From NCBI RefSeq assembly GCF_000425945.1, contig NZ_AUEK01000007.1, forward strand, positions 538,737 through 602,736: DNA of 64,000 nucleotides, given 5' to 3'. Below the pieces are notes generated by a model, which searched no databases, was not told the origin of the DNA, and saw only the letters and a list, made by a program, of their open reading frames with translations. This document shows positions 8,920 to 18,974 of the stretch, piece after piece. A program made the position numbers and the translations under genes. Origin of the DNA: Candidatus Solirubrobacter pratensis. GTDB taxonomy: Bacteria > Actinomycetota > Thermoleophilia > Solirubrobacterales > Solirubrobacteraceae. The number at the start of each line of letters is the position of its first letter. Positions within the stretch are counted from its first letter, which is position 1.

Positions 8920-9189
8920 TCAGCGGCGCAGGCCCAGCTCGCGGATCAGCGAGCGGTAGCCTTCGAGGTCGTTCTTCTGCATGTAGTTCAGGAAGCGGCG
9001 GCGGCGGCCGACGAGCATCAGCAGGCCGCGGCGCGAGTGGTGATCGTGCTTGTGCTCGCGCAGGTGCTCGGTCAGGTGGTTGATGCGGTGCGTGAGCAGC
9101 GCCACCTGGACCTCGGTCGCCCCGGTGTCGGCCTCGCTCTTCCCGAAGCGCGTGACGAGCTCGTGCTTTTCCTCTGCAGTCATGGTCAT
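8920..9189 (-). CDS. rpsO: 30S ribosomal protein S15
   Basis: The 89-residue product contains the complete S15 signature, including [23 protein letters not shown] and the RRRFLNYMQ segment, and binds 16S rRNA early in 30S assembly. Two starts are possible, ATG at 9189 or ATG at 9183; the second matches the usual family start MTAEEKHE. No good Shine-Dalgarno sequence is visible. The gene is usually adjacent to pnp in actinobacteria. Here a redox/sigma operon (minus) and two plus-strand genes separate them. Confidence 0.97.
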   Translation of the reverse strand: MTMTAEEKHELVTRFGKSEADTGATEVQVALLTHRINHLTEHLREHKHDHHSRRGLLMLVGRRRRFLNYMQKNDLEGYRSLIRELGLRR

Positions 9190-9302
9190 GTGCGGCCGTG
9201 CAGGGTAGCAGCCATCACGCGGTCGCGCCCAGCGTCCTTGGCGCTATAGAGCGCATCGGCGACCACGATCGCGGCGGCGCGCTGGGCCGCCTTGGCGCGT
9301 AC
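9186..9302 (-). pseudogene. remnant of a GGDEF (diguanylate cyclase) C-terminus
   Basis: One minus-strand frame between the BenE-type transporter and rpsO reads the end of a GGDEF domain: [18 protein letters not shown], then a stop at 9188-9186. The ADxALYxAKxxGRxRV pattern is the standard last helix and strand of GGDEF domains. Upstream the frame soon hits a stop (9359-9357) and shows no GGDEF active site, so only the last ~38 codons survive. It looks like a decayed gene left beside rpsO. There is no ATG/GTG/TTG start and no sign that it is expressed. Confidence 0.6.
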
Positions 9303-9345
9303 CCGCTCTCCTCGCCGCGCAGACCCGTCATCGGTCCCTCCCGGC

Positions 9346-10509
9346 TCACGTGGCGGTCAGCGGCCGCGCCGCCCGCACCCGGGCCAGGCCCAGCAGCGCG
9401 AGTCCCGCGCACAGGCCCCAGAACGGCGCGCTGATGCCCAGCGCCGTCATCCCGGACGCGCTGACGACGAGCGTCACCGTCGCCGCCTCGCGGTGGCGCG
9501 GGTCGGCGACCGCGGCGGCGATCGCGCCCGCCAGCGCGCCCAGCAGCGCCAGCCCCGCGACCGCCTCGATCAGCAGCGGCGGCACGACGCTGAGCAGCGT
9601 CGTCGCGGCGCCGGCCAGCACGCCGAGCACGAGGTACGCGGCGCCGTTGGTCGCCGACGCGATCCAGCGCCGCCCGACGTCCGGCCCCGCGTCGGGCCCG
9701 GCGGTCAGAGCGGCGGTGATCGCGCCGAGGTTGACCTGGTGGCCGCCGAACGGCGCGACGAGGGCGGTCGCCGCGCCTGTGGTCGTGAGCATGCGCCGCA
9801 GCGAAGGCCGGTAGCCGAAGCTCGCGAGCACGCCCATGCCGGTGACGTTCTGGGAGGTCATGGTCACGATGAAGAGCGGCAGCGCGGTGCCGACGAGCGC
9901 CCCGGCCGTGACGTGCGGCAGCGTGAACGAGAGCTGCGGCCCCAGGTGCAGGCCGGCGAGGTCGGGCGAGCGGCCGATCGCGACGGCGACCGCCATCGCG
10001 GCGAGCGCTCCCGGCACCGCCCACGGGCGCGCGAAGCGCGTCAGCAGCGCCCACACCGCGATCACCGGCGCCGTCAACCACGGCAGCTCGACCATCGAGT
10101 GCACCGGCGCGAGGCAGAGCGAGAGCAGGACGCCGGCGAGCATCGCGCTCGCCAGCCCGCTCGGGATCGCCGCGATCGCGCGCGCCAGCGGGCGCCACAG
10201 GCCCGCGAGCACGATCAGCAGGCCGGCCGCGGCGAACGCCCCCAGCGCCGCGGGGTAGCCGCCGGACGGCTCGCCCGCCGAGGCCAGCAGCGCCGCGCCC
10301 GGCGTCGACCACGCGATCGTGATCGGCATCCGCGTCGTCGCGGCCAGCACGATCGACAGCAGCCCCATCGCGACGCACAGGGCGAGCAGGCCCGACGCCG
10401 CCTGGGCTTCCGTCGCGCCGGCGGCGCGCAGGCCTGCGAGCACGACGGCGAACGAGCTGGCGTAGCCGACGACGGCCGCCACCAGCCCCGCGATCACCGG
10501 CCGGCTCAC
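9346..10509 (-). CDS. benE: BenE family transporter (benzoate/H+ symporter-like)
   Basis: The 387-residue protein is a polytopic membrane protein with about 12 hydrophobic segments. It carries BenE-family signatures such as WSTPGAALL (about residue 68) and the TSQNVTGMGVL segment (about residue 218), followed by GGHQVNLGAITAAL. Family members import aromatic acids such as benzoate by proton symport; the actual substrate is not visible here. The GTG start overlaps the stop of the preceding XRE-cupin regulator as GTGA, so regulator and transporter form one coupled unit. Confidence 0.9.
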   Translation of the reverse strand: MSRPVIAGLVAAVVGYASSFAVVLAGLRAAGATEAQAASGLLALCVAMGLLSIVLAATTRMPITIAWSTPGAALLASAGEPSGGYPAALGAFAAAGLLIVLAGLWRPLARAIAAIPSGLASAMLAGVLLSLCLAPVHSMVELPWLTAPVIAVWALLTRFARPWAVPGALAAMAVAVAIGRSPDLAGLHLGPQLSFTLPHVTAGALVGTALPLFIVTMTSQNVTGMGVLASFGYRPSLRRMLTTTGAATALVAPFGGHQVNLGAITAALTAGPDAGPDVGRRWIASATNGAAYLVLGVLAGAATTLLSVVPPLLIEAVAGLALLGALAGAIAAAVADPRHREAATVTLVVSASGMTALGISAPFWGLCAGLALLGLARVRAARPLTAT

Positions 10510-11078
10510 GCCGCCGCCCCCGCGTAGAGCATCCAGCAGAGCGCTCGCGCGTCCTCGCCGCCGAGCGCGCGGTATCTATGCGGCCCGTCGGCCGCGAACC
10601 AGACCGCGTCGCCGGCCCCGAGCTCCTCCGCCTCCCCGTCCGGGCCCGCCTCCACCCGCCCGGAAAGGCACAGCACGACCTCCTCGGTGTCGGGCAGATG
10701 CGCGCTGCCGCGGTGCTCCACCCCGGCCGGGAGCGACAGCTCGAGCAGCTCGAACCGGCGCGCCCGCCCGTCGGCGTGGATCAGCCACGACGCCATCCCC
10801 GACTCGGCGGCCAGGGCCTTGCCCGCGCGGGCGCGGACGACCCGCGTGCGCGGGGACTCGTCCCCGCCCTCCAGCAGCGCGCCGAGCGGCACCGTCAGCG
10901 CCTGCGAGAGCCGCCAGAGCGTCTCCACCGACGGGTTGCCCTCACCGCTCTCGATCCGCGCCAGGATCGTCTTGGAGAGTCCTGAGACGCGCGCCAGCTC
11001 GCCGAGCGAGTACCGCTGTGCGACGCGATGCGCGCGCACGCGGCGGCCGATGCTCTGGTTCAGGTCGGTGGCATTCAT
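10506..11078 (-). CDS. XRE-family transcriptional regulator with cupin sensor domain
   Basis: Residues 10-65 form an HTH_3 domain (YSLGELARVSGLSKTILARIESGEGNPSVETLWRLS), and residues ~105-185 form a cupin_2 beta barrel (HLPDTEEVVLCLSGRVE...GDAVWF). This two-domain architecture is common in regulators of catabolic and transporter operons, where the cupin binds a small ligand. It is translationally coupled to the BenE-type transporter and probably regulates it. A near-perfect 20-base palindrome immediately upstream of its ATG is a likely autoregulatory operator. Confidence 0.93.
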   Translation of the reverse strand: MNATDLNQSIGRRVRAHRVAQRYSLGELARVSGLSKTILARIESGEGNPSVETLWRLSQALTVPLGALLEGGDESPRTRVVRARAGKALAAESGMASWLIHADGRARRFELLELSLPAGVEHRGSAHLPDTEEVVLCLSGRVEAGPDGEAEELGAGDAVWFAADGPHRYRALGGEDARALCWMLYAGAAA

Positions 11079-11097
11079 AGCTGACGATCGTCAACTA
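11078..11097 (-). promoter_or_regulatory. palindromic operator at the XRE-cupin regulator start
   Basis: The sequence TGACGATCGTCA (11082-11093) is a perfect 12-base palindrome, and flanking TAG/CTA arms extend it to 20 bases with one mismatch pair. It touches the regulator start codon (11078-11076) and lies just downstream of TATAGT (a possible -10) on the minus strand. A repressor bound here would block initiation. Assignment to the encoded XRE protein is an inference from position. Confidence 0.6.
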
Positions 11098-11108
11098 TAA
11101 GTGCCGCG

Positions 11109-11993
11109 TCAACCTGCGGCGATCCTCGCGGTCTCGGCGACGTCGCGGTGCATCTGCTCGACCAGGGCGTCGACGGAGTCGAAGCGCCTCTCGCCGCGCA
11201 GCCGCGCGAGGAAGTCCAGCCGCAGCTCGCGGCCGTAGAGGTCGCCCTCGAAGTCGAGCAGGTAGGCCTCCACGAGCAGGCCGCGGCCCGTGACGAACGT
11301 CGGCCGGACGCCGATCGAGACCGCCGCAGTCCACTCGCCCATGCCCGGCACCGAGGCGCGGCAGGCGTAGATCCCGTGATCGGGCACCGCGAGCCTGGGG
11401 TCGGGCACGAGGTTCGCGGTCGGGAAGCCGAGCGTGCGCCCGCGCTTGTCGCCGTGCGCGACGACGCCGCGCATCCCGAAGGGGGCGCCGAGCGCACGGG
11501 CCGCCTCCCCCACCTCGCCGGTGGCGACCAGTCCGCGAATGTGCGTCGAGGACACGATCTCGCCGTCGAGCTCGACCAGCGCCGCGACGCGCGTCTCGAA
11601 CGCGTCCTGCGATGCGAGCAGCGCCGCGTCGCCGCGCGCGCGGTGGCCGAAGCGGAAGTTCTCGCCCACCGAGACGTGCTGCGCCTGCAGGTGCTCGACC
11701 AGCACGTGGTCGATGAACTCCTGCGCCGTCTGGGCCGCGAACGTGCCGTCGAACGGGATCACGATCAGCTCCCGCACGCCGAGCGCGGCGATCAGGTCCG
11801 CCTTCTGCTCGAGCGTGGTGAGCAGCTTCGGCGCCGACTCGGGCGCCACCACCGTCCGCGGGTGGGGCTCGAACGTCAGGACGCTGTCCGCGTCGCGGAT
11901 GACCGCGCGGTGGCCGATGTGCACGCCGTCGAACTCGCCGACCGCCAGGCGGCGGGCCTTGCTCTGCGCGTCGGGGAGCCAGATGACGTCCAT
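11109..11993 (-). CDS. ribF: bifunctional riboflavin kinase/FMN adenylyltransferase
   Basis: RibF makes FMN from riboflavin and ATP and then FAD. The N-terminal adenylyltransferase domain shows GEFDGVHIGH (about residues 19-28), FEPHP and SSTHIRGLV. The C-terminal kinase domain shows GDKRGRTLGFPTANL and the later EAYLLDFEGDLYGRELRLDF segment. The length is 294 residues. The start is ATG at 11993, 11 bases after the truB stop; the frame continues upstream into truB without similarity. ribF downstream of truB is the usual bacterial order. Confidence 0.96.
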   Translation of the reverse strand: MDVIWLPDAQSKARRLAVGEFDGVHIGHRAVIRDADSVLTFEPHPRTVVAPESAPKLLTTLEQKADLIAALGVRELIVIPFDGTFAAQTAQEFIDHVLVEHLQAQHVSVGENFRFGHRARGDAALLASQDAFETRVAALVELDGEIVSSTHIRGLVATGEVGEAARALGAPFGMRGVVAHGDKRGRTLGFPTANLVPDPRLAVPDHGIYACRASVPGMGEWTAAVSIGVRPTFVTGRGLLVEAYLLDFEGDLYGRELRLDFLARLRGERRFDSVDALVEQMHRDVAETARIAAG

Positions 11994-12004
11994 CGGTGGG
12001 GCCA

Positions 12005-12847
12005 CTAGCCGCGGAAGCCTACGACGGGTTTGATCAGGCCGCCCTCGCGCGGCTCCGCGAGGGCGATCAGCCCGTCGGCGTCGCGCAGCCGGACGGTGCC
12101 CTCCGCCGTCCCCGGAACCGCCACGCCGTGGGAGGCGCGGCGGGCGTCCTCGCCGGCCAGCTCGACGGCCGGCAGGAACGACAGCGCGTCGTCGAGCGGC
12201 AGGATCCGCTGCTCGTCGGCGTCCGCGACGTCGAATCCACCGATCCGCGTGCGCCGCAGCTCGAGGCAGTAGGCGTCGCCGAGGTCGGCGATCAGCGTAC
12301 GCACGTAGGTCCCGGCGGAGCACTCGATCGTGAACGTTGCCCGCTCGCCGTCGCGCGGCGCCGACTCGAGGAAGGCGTACACCTCGACCTCACGCTCTCC
12401 AAGCTCGACGGTCTCGCCGGCCCGCGCCAGCGCGTAGGCGCGCCGGCCCGAGACCTTGATCGCCGAGTAGGCCGGCGGGCGCTGCGAGATCGTCCCCGTC
12501 GGGAGCACGAGCTCACCGGGCATGCGCCCGCGCGAGATCTCGCCCTCGGGATCCCCCGTGGTCGAGGTCCAGCCCAGCCGTGCCACCGTCTCATAGCGCT
12601 TGGGCAGCGCCATCAGGAAGCGCTGGACGCGCGTCGCGCGCCCGACCAGCACGAGCAGCAGACCGGTTGCGAACGGGTCCAGCGTCCCGGCGTGGCCGAC
12701 CTTCACGCCGCGGCCGAGCGACCGCCGGACGCGCGCGACGACGTCGTGCGAGGTCACGCCCGCGGGCTTGTCGCACAGGATGACGCCGTCCTCGACGGCG
12801 CCCACGGGCGGGCGCGAACCGGCGGATTGCCTAGAGCTGCTGTGCAA
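12005..12847 (-). CDS. truB: tRNA pseudouridine(55) synthase TruB
   Basis: TruB isomerises U55 in the T-arm of tRNAs. The catalytic aspartate lies in GHAGTLDPFATG (Asp57 from the listed start), and the RPPAYSAIKVSGRRAY and SAGTYVRTLIADLG motifs are present. The C-terminal segment resembles a PUA-like tail. The listed ATG overlaps the end of nrnA by 17 bases. A GTG at 12805, leaving a gap, would remove 14 poorly conserved residues and is equally possible. Confidence 0.96.
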   Translation of the reverse strand: MHSSSRQSAGSRPPVGAVEDGVILCDKPAGVTSHDVVARVRRSLGRGVKVGHAGTLDPFATGLLLVLVGRATRVQRFLMALPKRYETVARLGWTSTTGDPEGEISRGRMPGELVLPTGTISQRPPAYSAIKVSGRRAYALARAGETVELGEREVEVYAFLESAPRDGERATFTIECSAGTYVRTLIADLGDAYCLELRRTRIGGFDVADADEQRILPLDDALSFLPAVELAGEDARRASHGVAVPGTAEGTVRLRDADGLIALAEPREGGLIKPVVGFRG

Positions 12848-13823
12848 CCTGCGCGCGGAGGAACTCGACGAGCGCGGGGAACTCGAGGTCGGTGGAGAAG
12901 CCCGCCGCGCGCCGGTGTCCGCCCCCTCCGCCCGCCCGCGCGATCCTGGACACGTCGATGCGGTCGTCGGTCGCGCGCAGCGAGACCTTGCGCTTCGGGG
13001 TCGCGTCGGAGAGCTGATCGCGCACGAGCCCGGCGACCGCCGTCCCCTCGACGGACCGCAGATGGTCGACGACGCCTTCGGAGTAGGACTCGTCGGCGCC
13101 CGTCGAGCGGTAGTCGTCGCGCGTCAGGTGTGTCACGGTCAGCAGACCCCCGTCGAAGCGCTCGACGTTCGTCAGCCCGCGCGCGAGCAGCTCGAGCTTG
13201 CCCTGCGGGATGCCCTCGTACAGGCGCCGATAGATCGCGTGCGCGTCGATGCCGTCGGCGATCAGCTCCGCCGCCATCATGTGCGCCCGCGGCCCGGTGT
13301 TCTCGTACATGAAGCGCCCGGTGTCGGTCACCAGGCCGACGTACAGCGCCTCGCCGATGGCGTTGGTCGCATCGACGCCGAGGCCGTGCATGAGGTCCCA
13401 GACCATCTCGGCGGTGCACGAGGAGCGCGGGTCGACGAAGTTCAGCGTGCCGAAGCGCGTGTTGTCGTGATGGTGGTCGATGTTGATCAGCCCGCGGGCG
13501 TCGCCGGCGCGCAGCTCGGCCGGCGTGCGGTCGATGTTCCCGCAGTCGAGGAAGATCAGCGTGCGCTCGGCCAGATCGGTGGGAAGCTCGGTCGCGAGGC
13601 CCTCGAGCTTGATGAAGCGGTACTCGTACGGCAGCGGGAACTCTTCGGCGGCGAGGAACGCGACGGCGTCCTTGCCCAGCGCGGAGAGCACCTGCTGCAT
13701 CGCGGCCAGCGAGCCGACGGCGTCGCCGTCCGGGCGCTCGTGCGTCGTCAGGCAGAAGCGGTCACCCTCGCGGAGCGCCCGCAGCACCTCCTCACGCGCT
13801 GGTTGCGCGCCGTTCTCGCCCAC
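12831..13823 (-). CDS. nrnA: NrnA-like DHH/DHHA1 phosphoesterase (oligoribonuclease/pAp phosphatase)
   Basis: The protein degrades very short RNAs and dephosphorylates 3'-phosphoadenosine 5'-phosphate. Metal-binding motifs of the DHH domain are visible: HERPDGDAVGS (about residues 28-38), LDCGNIDR and NIDHHHDN (about 114-121). The C-terminal DHHA1 domain ends in the Gly-rich RNA-binding motif GGGGGHRRAAG. The length of 330 residues is typical. The GTG start directly follows the rbfA stop (TAG-GTG), and nrnA between rbfA and truB is the usual actinobacterial order. Confidence 0.95.
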   Translation of the reverse strand: MGENGAQPAREEVLRALREGDRFCLTTHERPDGDAVGSLAAMQQVLSALGKDAVAFLAAEEFPLPYEYRFIKLEGLATELPTDLAERTLIFLDCGNIDRTPAELRAGDARGLINIDHHHDNTRFGTLNFVDPRSSCTAEMVWDLMHGLGVDATNAIGEALYVGLVTDTGRFMYENTGPRAHMMAAELIADGIDAHAIYRRLYEGIPQGKLELLARGLTNVERFDGGLLTVTHLTRDDYRSTGADESYSEGVVDHLRSVEGTAVAGLVRDQLSDATPKRKVSLRATDDRIDVSRIARAGGGGGHRRAAGFSTDLEFPALVEFLRAQVAQQL

Positions 13824-14165
13824 CTAGGACTCCTCCTCGGACAGCAGCTCATTGATCCTCTGGCTGCGCTCCGCGGTGTCGTCGTAGACGAACTCGAGCG
13901 TCGGCGTGTTCTTGATGTGCAGCTCGGACCCGACGCGCCGCTGGAGATAGCCGTGCGCGCTCGTGAGCGCCTGTAGTGAGCGCCGCCGCTCGCCGGGGTT
14001 GCCGAGCACGGATACGAACACCTGCGCTCGGCGCAGGTCAGGCGATGTCTTCACGGCAGTCACGGTGACGAATCCGACCCGGGGGTCCTTCAGCTCAGAG
14101 GTGATCGCACCGGACAAGACCTCTCTCATGGCCTCGTCGATCCGGCGCATCCGATCGCCGGTCAT
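13824..14165 (-). CDS. rbfA: ribosome-binding factor A
   Basis: RbfA is a KH-fold protein that helps mature the 16S rRNA 5' end in 30S precursors. The 113-residue product begins MTGDRMRRIDEAMREVLS and shows LKDPRVGFVTVTAVKTSPDLRRAQVFVSVLG, the family core. The ATG at 14165 overlaps the upstream DUF503 stop as ATGA. A second ATG five codons later is also possible. Longer in-frame versions run into the DUF503 gene and are unsupported. Confidence 0.95.
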   Translation of the reverse strand: MTGDRMRRIDEAMREVLSGAITSELKDPRVGFVTVTAVKTSPDLRRAQVFVSVLGNPGERRRSLQALTSAHGYLQRRVGSELHIKNTPTLEFVYDDTAERSQRINELLSEEES

Positions 14166-14452
14166 CCTAGTGACTCCAGGTCGGCCCAGGAGGTCAGACG
14201 ACGCTCCACTCTCATCCCCTGCGGCAGCCGCTGCTCGAGCGCCCGCTCGACGGTGTCGGCGGCGTGCGCGGCGCCCGCCGCCGAGCCGGCCGCGATCGCC
14301 ACCGCGAGCGTCGAGCGCTGCCATGCGTCCTGATGCGCCACTTCGGCGACCGATACGTGAAGGCGCTCCCTCAGGAGCGCCTTCAGACGGTTCAGCTCAG
14401 CGCGCTTTCCCTTCAACGAGCCTGCTTGAGGGAAGTGCAGATGGACTTGCAT
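14162..14452 (-). CDS. DUF503 family protein (YlxP-like)
   Basis: This small protein carries the DUF503 signature QVHLHFPQAGSLKGKRAELNRLKALLRERL near its N-terminus. DUF503 genes lie between infB and rbfA in many Gram-positive bacteria (YlxP position) and are thought to help late 30S assembly, though the biochemistry is unclear. The listed ATG gives 96 residues. GTG at 14458 or TTG at 14482 are alternatives that would restore the usual extra N-terminal strand residues (FVV). The stop overlaps the rbfA start. Confidence 0.9.
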   Translation of the reverse strand: MQVHLHFPQAGSLKGKRAELNRLKALLRERLHVSVAEVAHQDAWQRSTLAVAIAAGSAAGAAHAADTVERALEQRLPQGMRVERRLTSWADLESLG

Positions 14453-14483
14453 CAGCACGACGAACGAGGGTTCGCCGGACAAC

Positions 14484-16867
<2,384 letters not shown>

Positions 16868-16895
<28 letters not shown>

Positions 16896-17149
16896 GTGTG
16901 AGTGAAGTCTACGGTGTCCTGTGGTATGGAAACGGGCGCCTTGAAGGCGCGGTTGAAGGCGCGACGTGCAGTCGCCGCCTCCCAGCAGTCGCGCGCAGCG
17001 TGCAGCCATGCGCCGCGACCAGGCAGGGTCGCTCGTGGATCAGGTACCACGAGCCCCTTCACGTTAGCGAACCGGATGAGACGCGCTCTCGCAGAGCGCG
17101 CCCCACACCCGATGCACCGCCGCTCGGGCTCGTGATTAGGTCGGATGAT
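16868..17149 (-). CDS. ylxR: YlxR (DUF448) RNA-binding protein, start codon unclear
   Basis: Between nusA and infB, one minus frame encodes a full YlxR-like protein: EPERRCIGCGARSARARLIR, a VVPDPRATLPGRGAWL strand-loop and RRAFNRAFKAPV. These are the Cys motif, the PGRGAYL signature and the C-terminal helix of DUF448. The position is the classical one, and the frame ends 27 bases inside infB. What is missing is a start: no ATG, GTG or TTG exists in frame before the CIGC motif, except for a GTG at 17062 that would delete the Cys motif. I extend the feature to an ATC at 17149-17147 only to cover the conserved region. The gene may use a rare start codon or be damaged. Confidence 0.72.
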
Positions 17150-17159
17150 CGGTGTGGGG
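17082..17159 (-). promoter_or_regulatory. two strong stem-loops across the 5' part of ylxR
   Basis: On the minus strand, CCCCACACCGAT (starting at 17159) can pair with ATCGGGTGTGGGG (ending at 17101) in a 12-bp stem with one bulged base, closing a loop of about 35 bases. Immediately after it, CGCGCTCT and AGAGCGCG form a perfect 8-bp hairpin with a 3-base loop (17082-17100). No U-run follows. The structure covers the ylxR Cys-motif codons, where the standard start is missing, so a translational or processing role is possible but unproven. Confidence 0.45.
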
Positions 17160-17180
17160 CGGAGGGGCTGCCTTCCCCAA

Positions 17181-18449
17181 TTACGCGCCGACGCGGTCGG
17201 TGTCCTTGTTGGCGAGCGCCTGATGGGCGTCCAGGCCGCAGTAGCGCGAGCCCGGCAGCGCCGCGTTCGGGCAGCGCCGGCCGTTGGCGAGGATCGCGGC
17301 GCAGCGGCCGCCGGTCTCCTCCTCCTCGTAGCTGGATTCCTCGTCCTTGTGGAACTCGGTCTCCGAGCGGATGTCGACCCGCCACCCGGTCAGCCGCGCG
17401 GCGAGCCGCGCGTTCTGGCCTTCGCGGCCGATCGCCAGCGAGAGCTGGTCGTCCGGGACGATCACCGTCGCCTGGCGGTTGGAGTCGTCGACCAGCACCT
17501 CGCGGACGCGGGCCGGCGAGAGCGCCTTGGCCACGAACCGGGCGGGCTCGTCGTTGTAGGGGATGATGTCGATCTTCTCGCCGCGCAGCTCGGACACGAC
17601 CATGCGCACCCGCGAGCCGCGCGGGCCCACGCAGGCGCCGACCGGATCCACGCCGTCGGCGTGGGAGACGACGGCGATCTTCGAGCGGTAGCCGGGCTCG
17701 CGCGCGACGCCGGTGATCTCCACCAGCCCGTCGGCGATCTCAGGCACCTCGAGCTCGAACAGCTTCTTGATCAGCTCCGGGTCGCGGCGCGACACGATGA
17801 TGCTCGGCCCGCGGGTCGAGGAGGAGACCTCCTTGATCACGGCCTTGATGCGCTGCGAATGGTCGTAGCGCTCGCCGTCGACCTGCTCGGACTTCGGCAG
17901 CAGCGCCTCGACCCGCTCGCGCAGCTGCACGAGCGTGTAGCGGGAGTCCGACTGCTGGACGATGCCGGTGATCAGCTCGCCCACGCGGTCGCGGTACTCC
18001 TCGAACATCATGTCGCGCTCGGCCTCGCGGATCCGCTGCAGGATGACCTGCTTGGCGGTCTGCGCCGCGATCCGCCCGAAGTCGTGCGGCGTGACGTCGC
18101 GCAGCTCGATCTGGTCCTCGAAGTCGCTCAGGCGCCCGGGATCGATGTCCGGGGCCTCCGGAACGATGACCTCGCCGGTCTCCGGATCCACGCGGCGCTC
18201 GAGCGCGCCGGTCGCCTGCTCCTCGGCCTCATCGAGCAGCTGGTCCTCGAGCTCGGGCGGGAGCAGGAACTCCTCGACGATGAAGTCGCCGGAGTCGCGG
18301 TCCATGCGCACGCGGGCGTAGCGGGCTGCGCCGGGCTGCTTCTTGTAGGCCGACAGCAGCGCGTCTTCCAGCGCGCCCATCAGCTTCTCCTCGGCGATGC
18401 CCTTCTCGCGCCCGAGCGCCTTGACTGCTTCGACGATCTCTGCGGACAT
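17181..18449 (-). CDS. nusA: transcription termination/antitermination factor NusA with C-terminal zinc-finger-like tail
   Basis: NusA binds RNA polymerase and RNA to control pausing, termination and antitermination. The 422-residue protein has the N-terminal RNAP-binding domain (about 1-130), S1 (about 140-210), KH1 and KH2 domains (GPRGSRVRMVVSELRGEKIDI and LAIGREGQNARLAARLTGW). After an acidic linker (SSYEEEETGG) comes an unusual tail with spacing C-x9-C-x10-C-x4-H (CAAILANGRRC, then SRYCGLDAH), which looks like a small zinc site. The start is ATG at 18449, five bases after the rimP stop. ylxR and infB follow. Confidence 0.96.
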   Translation of the reverse strand: MSAEIVEAVKALGREKGIAEEKLMGALEDALLSAYKKQPGAARYARVRMDRDSGDFIVEEFLLPPELEDQLLDEAEEQATGALERRVDPETGEVIVPEAPDIDPGRLSDFEDQIELRDVTPHDFGRIAAQTAKQVILQRIREAERDMMFEEYRDRVGELITGIVQQSDSRYTLVQLRERVEALLPKSEQVDGERYDHSQRIKAVIKEVSSSTRGPSIIVSRRDPELIKKLFELEVPEIADGLVEITGVAREPGYRSKIAVVSHADGVDPVGACVGPRGSRVRMVVSELRGEKIDIIPYNDEPARFVAKALSPARVREVLVDDSNRQATVIVPDDQLSLAIGREGQNARLAARLTGWRVDIRSETEFHKDEESSYEEEETGGRCAAILANGRRCPNAALPGSRYCGLDAHQALANKDTDRVGA

Positions 18450-18454
18450 GGGCC

Positions 18455-18871
18455 TCAGTCTCCCACGAGGTTGGAACGATGGATGTCGGCGTACGCGATC
18501 GAGACGACACCCGTGTCCGCGGCGACGGTCACGGCATCGTCGGTCGCGTTCAGGAGCTCACCCGTGAACGAATGGCGTCCTTCGTGCTCCCCACGCGTGC
18601 GCACGCGCGCGCGGCGGCCGACGTAGCGGCGGAAGTGCTCTGGCGTTGTCAGTGGGCGTTCCGTGCCCGGAGAAGATACCTCGAGTGCATACTTCTCCCG
18701 CACCGAGGGAAGGTGATTCGTGACCCGCTCGCACAGCTCGAGCGTGACGCCCTTCGGGTGGTCGATGAAGAGGCGGACGAGGCCATCCCCGACGACCTCG
18801 GCGAGCAGGACCTCGACGTCCGGCTCCACCTCGGCCAGGCGGGCCTCGATATCGGCCTGGATCTTGCTCAT
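18455..18871 (-). CDS. rimP: ribosome maturation factor RimP
   Basis: RimP assists 30S subunit assembly. The 138-residue product has the N-terminal RimP domain (VRLFIDHPKGVTLELCERVTNHL, then YALEVSSPGTERPL, a hallmark motif) and an SH3-like C-terminal domain. The ATG at 18871 is preceded by a strong ribosome site, GGGAGGTGAC, two to four bases before it. It is the first gene of the rimP-nusA-ylxR-infB operon, and an intrinsic terminator sits 20 bases upstream of that ribosome site. Confidence 0.95.
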   Translation of the reverse strand: MSKIQADIEARLAEVEPDVEVLLAEVVGDGLVRLFIDHPKGVTLELCERVTNHLPSVREKYALEVSSPGTERPLTTPEHFRRYVGRRARVRTRGEHEGRHSFTGELLNATDDAVTVAADTGVVSIAYADIHRSNLVGD

Positions 18872-18889
18872 GTCACCTCCCTTGTCAAC

Positions 18890-18914
18890 AAAAAAGCGGG
18901 CTCTTCGCCCGCTT
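18890..18914 (-). terminator. intrinsic terminator/possible attenuator before rimP
   Basis: Read on the minus strand, AAGCGGGC and GCCCGCTT form a perfect 8-bp stem around a 5-base loop (GAAGA), followed at once by a run of six T. It lies between the small TPR gene (stop 18975) and rimP (ATG 18871). Only about 19 bases separate it from the rimP ATG, too few for a separate promoter. The operon must therefore be read through it, or start within it, which makes attenuation plausible. Confidence 0.82.
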
Positions 18915-18974
18915 CCCAAAGTGGCCATCCGGCCGCGAAAAGCTTGTCGGTTCAGGGTAGCAGCGTCAGCGCCG

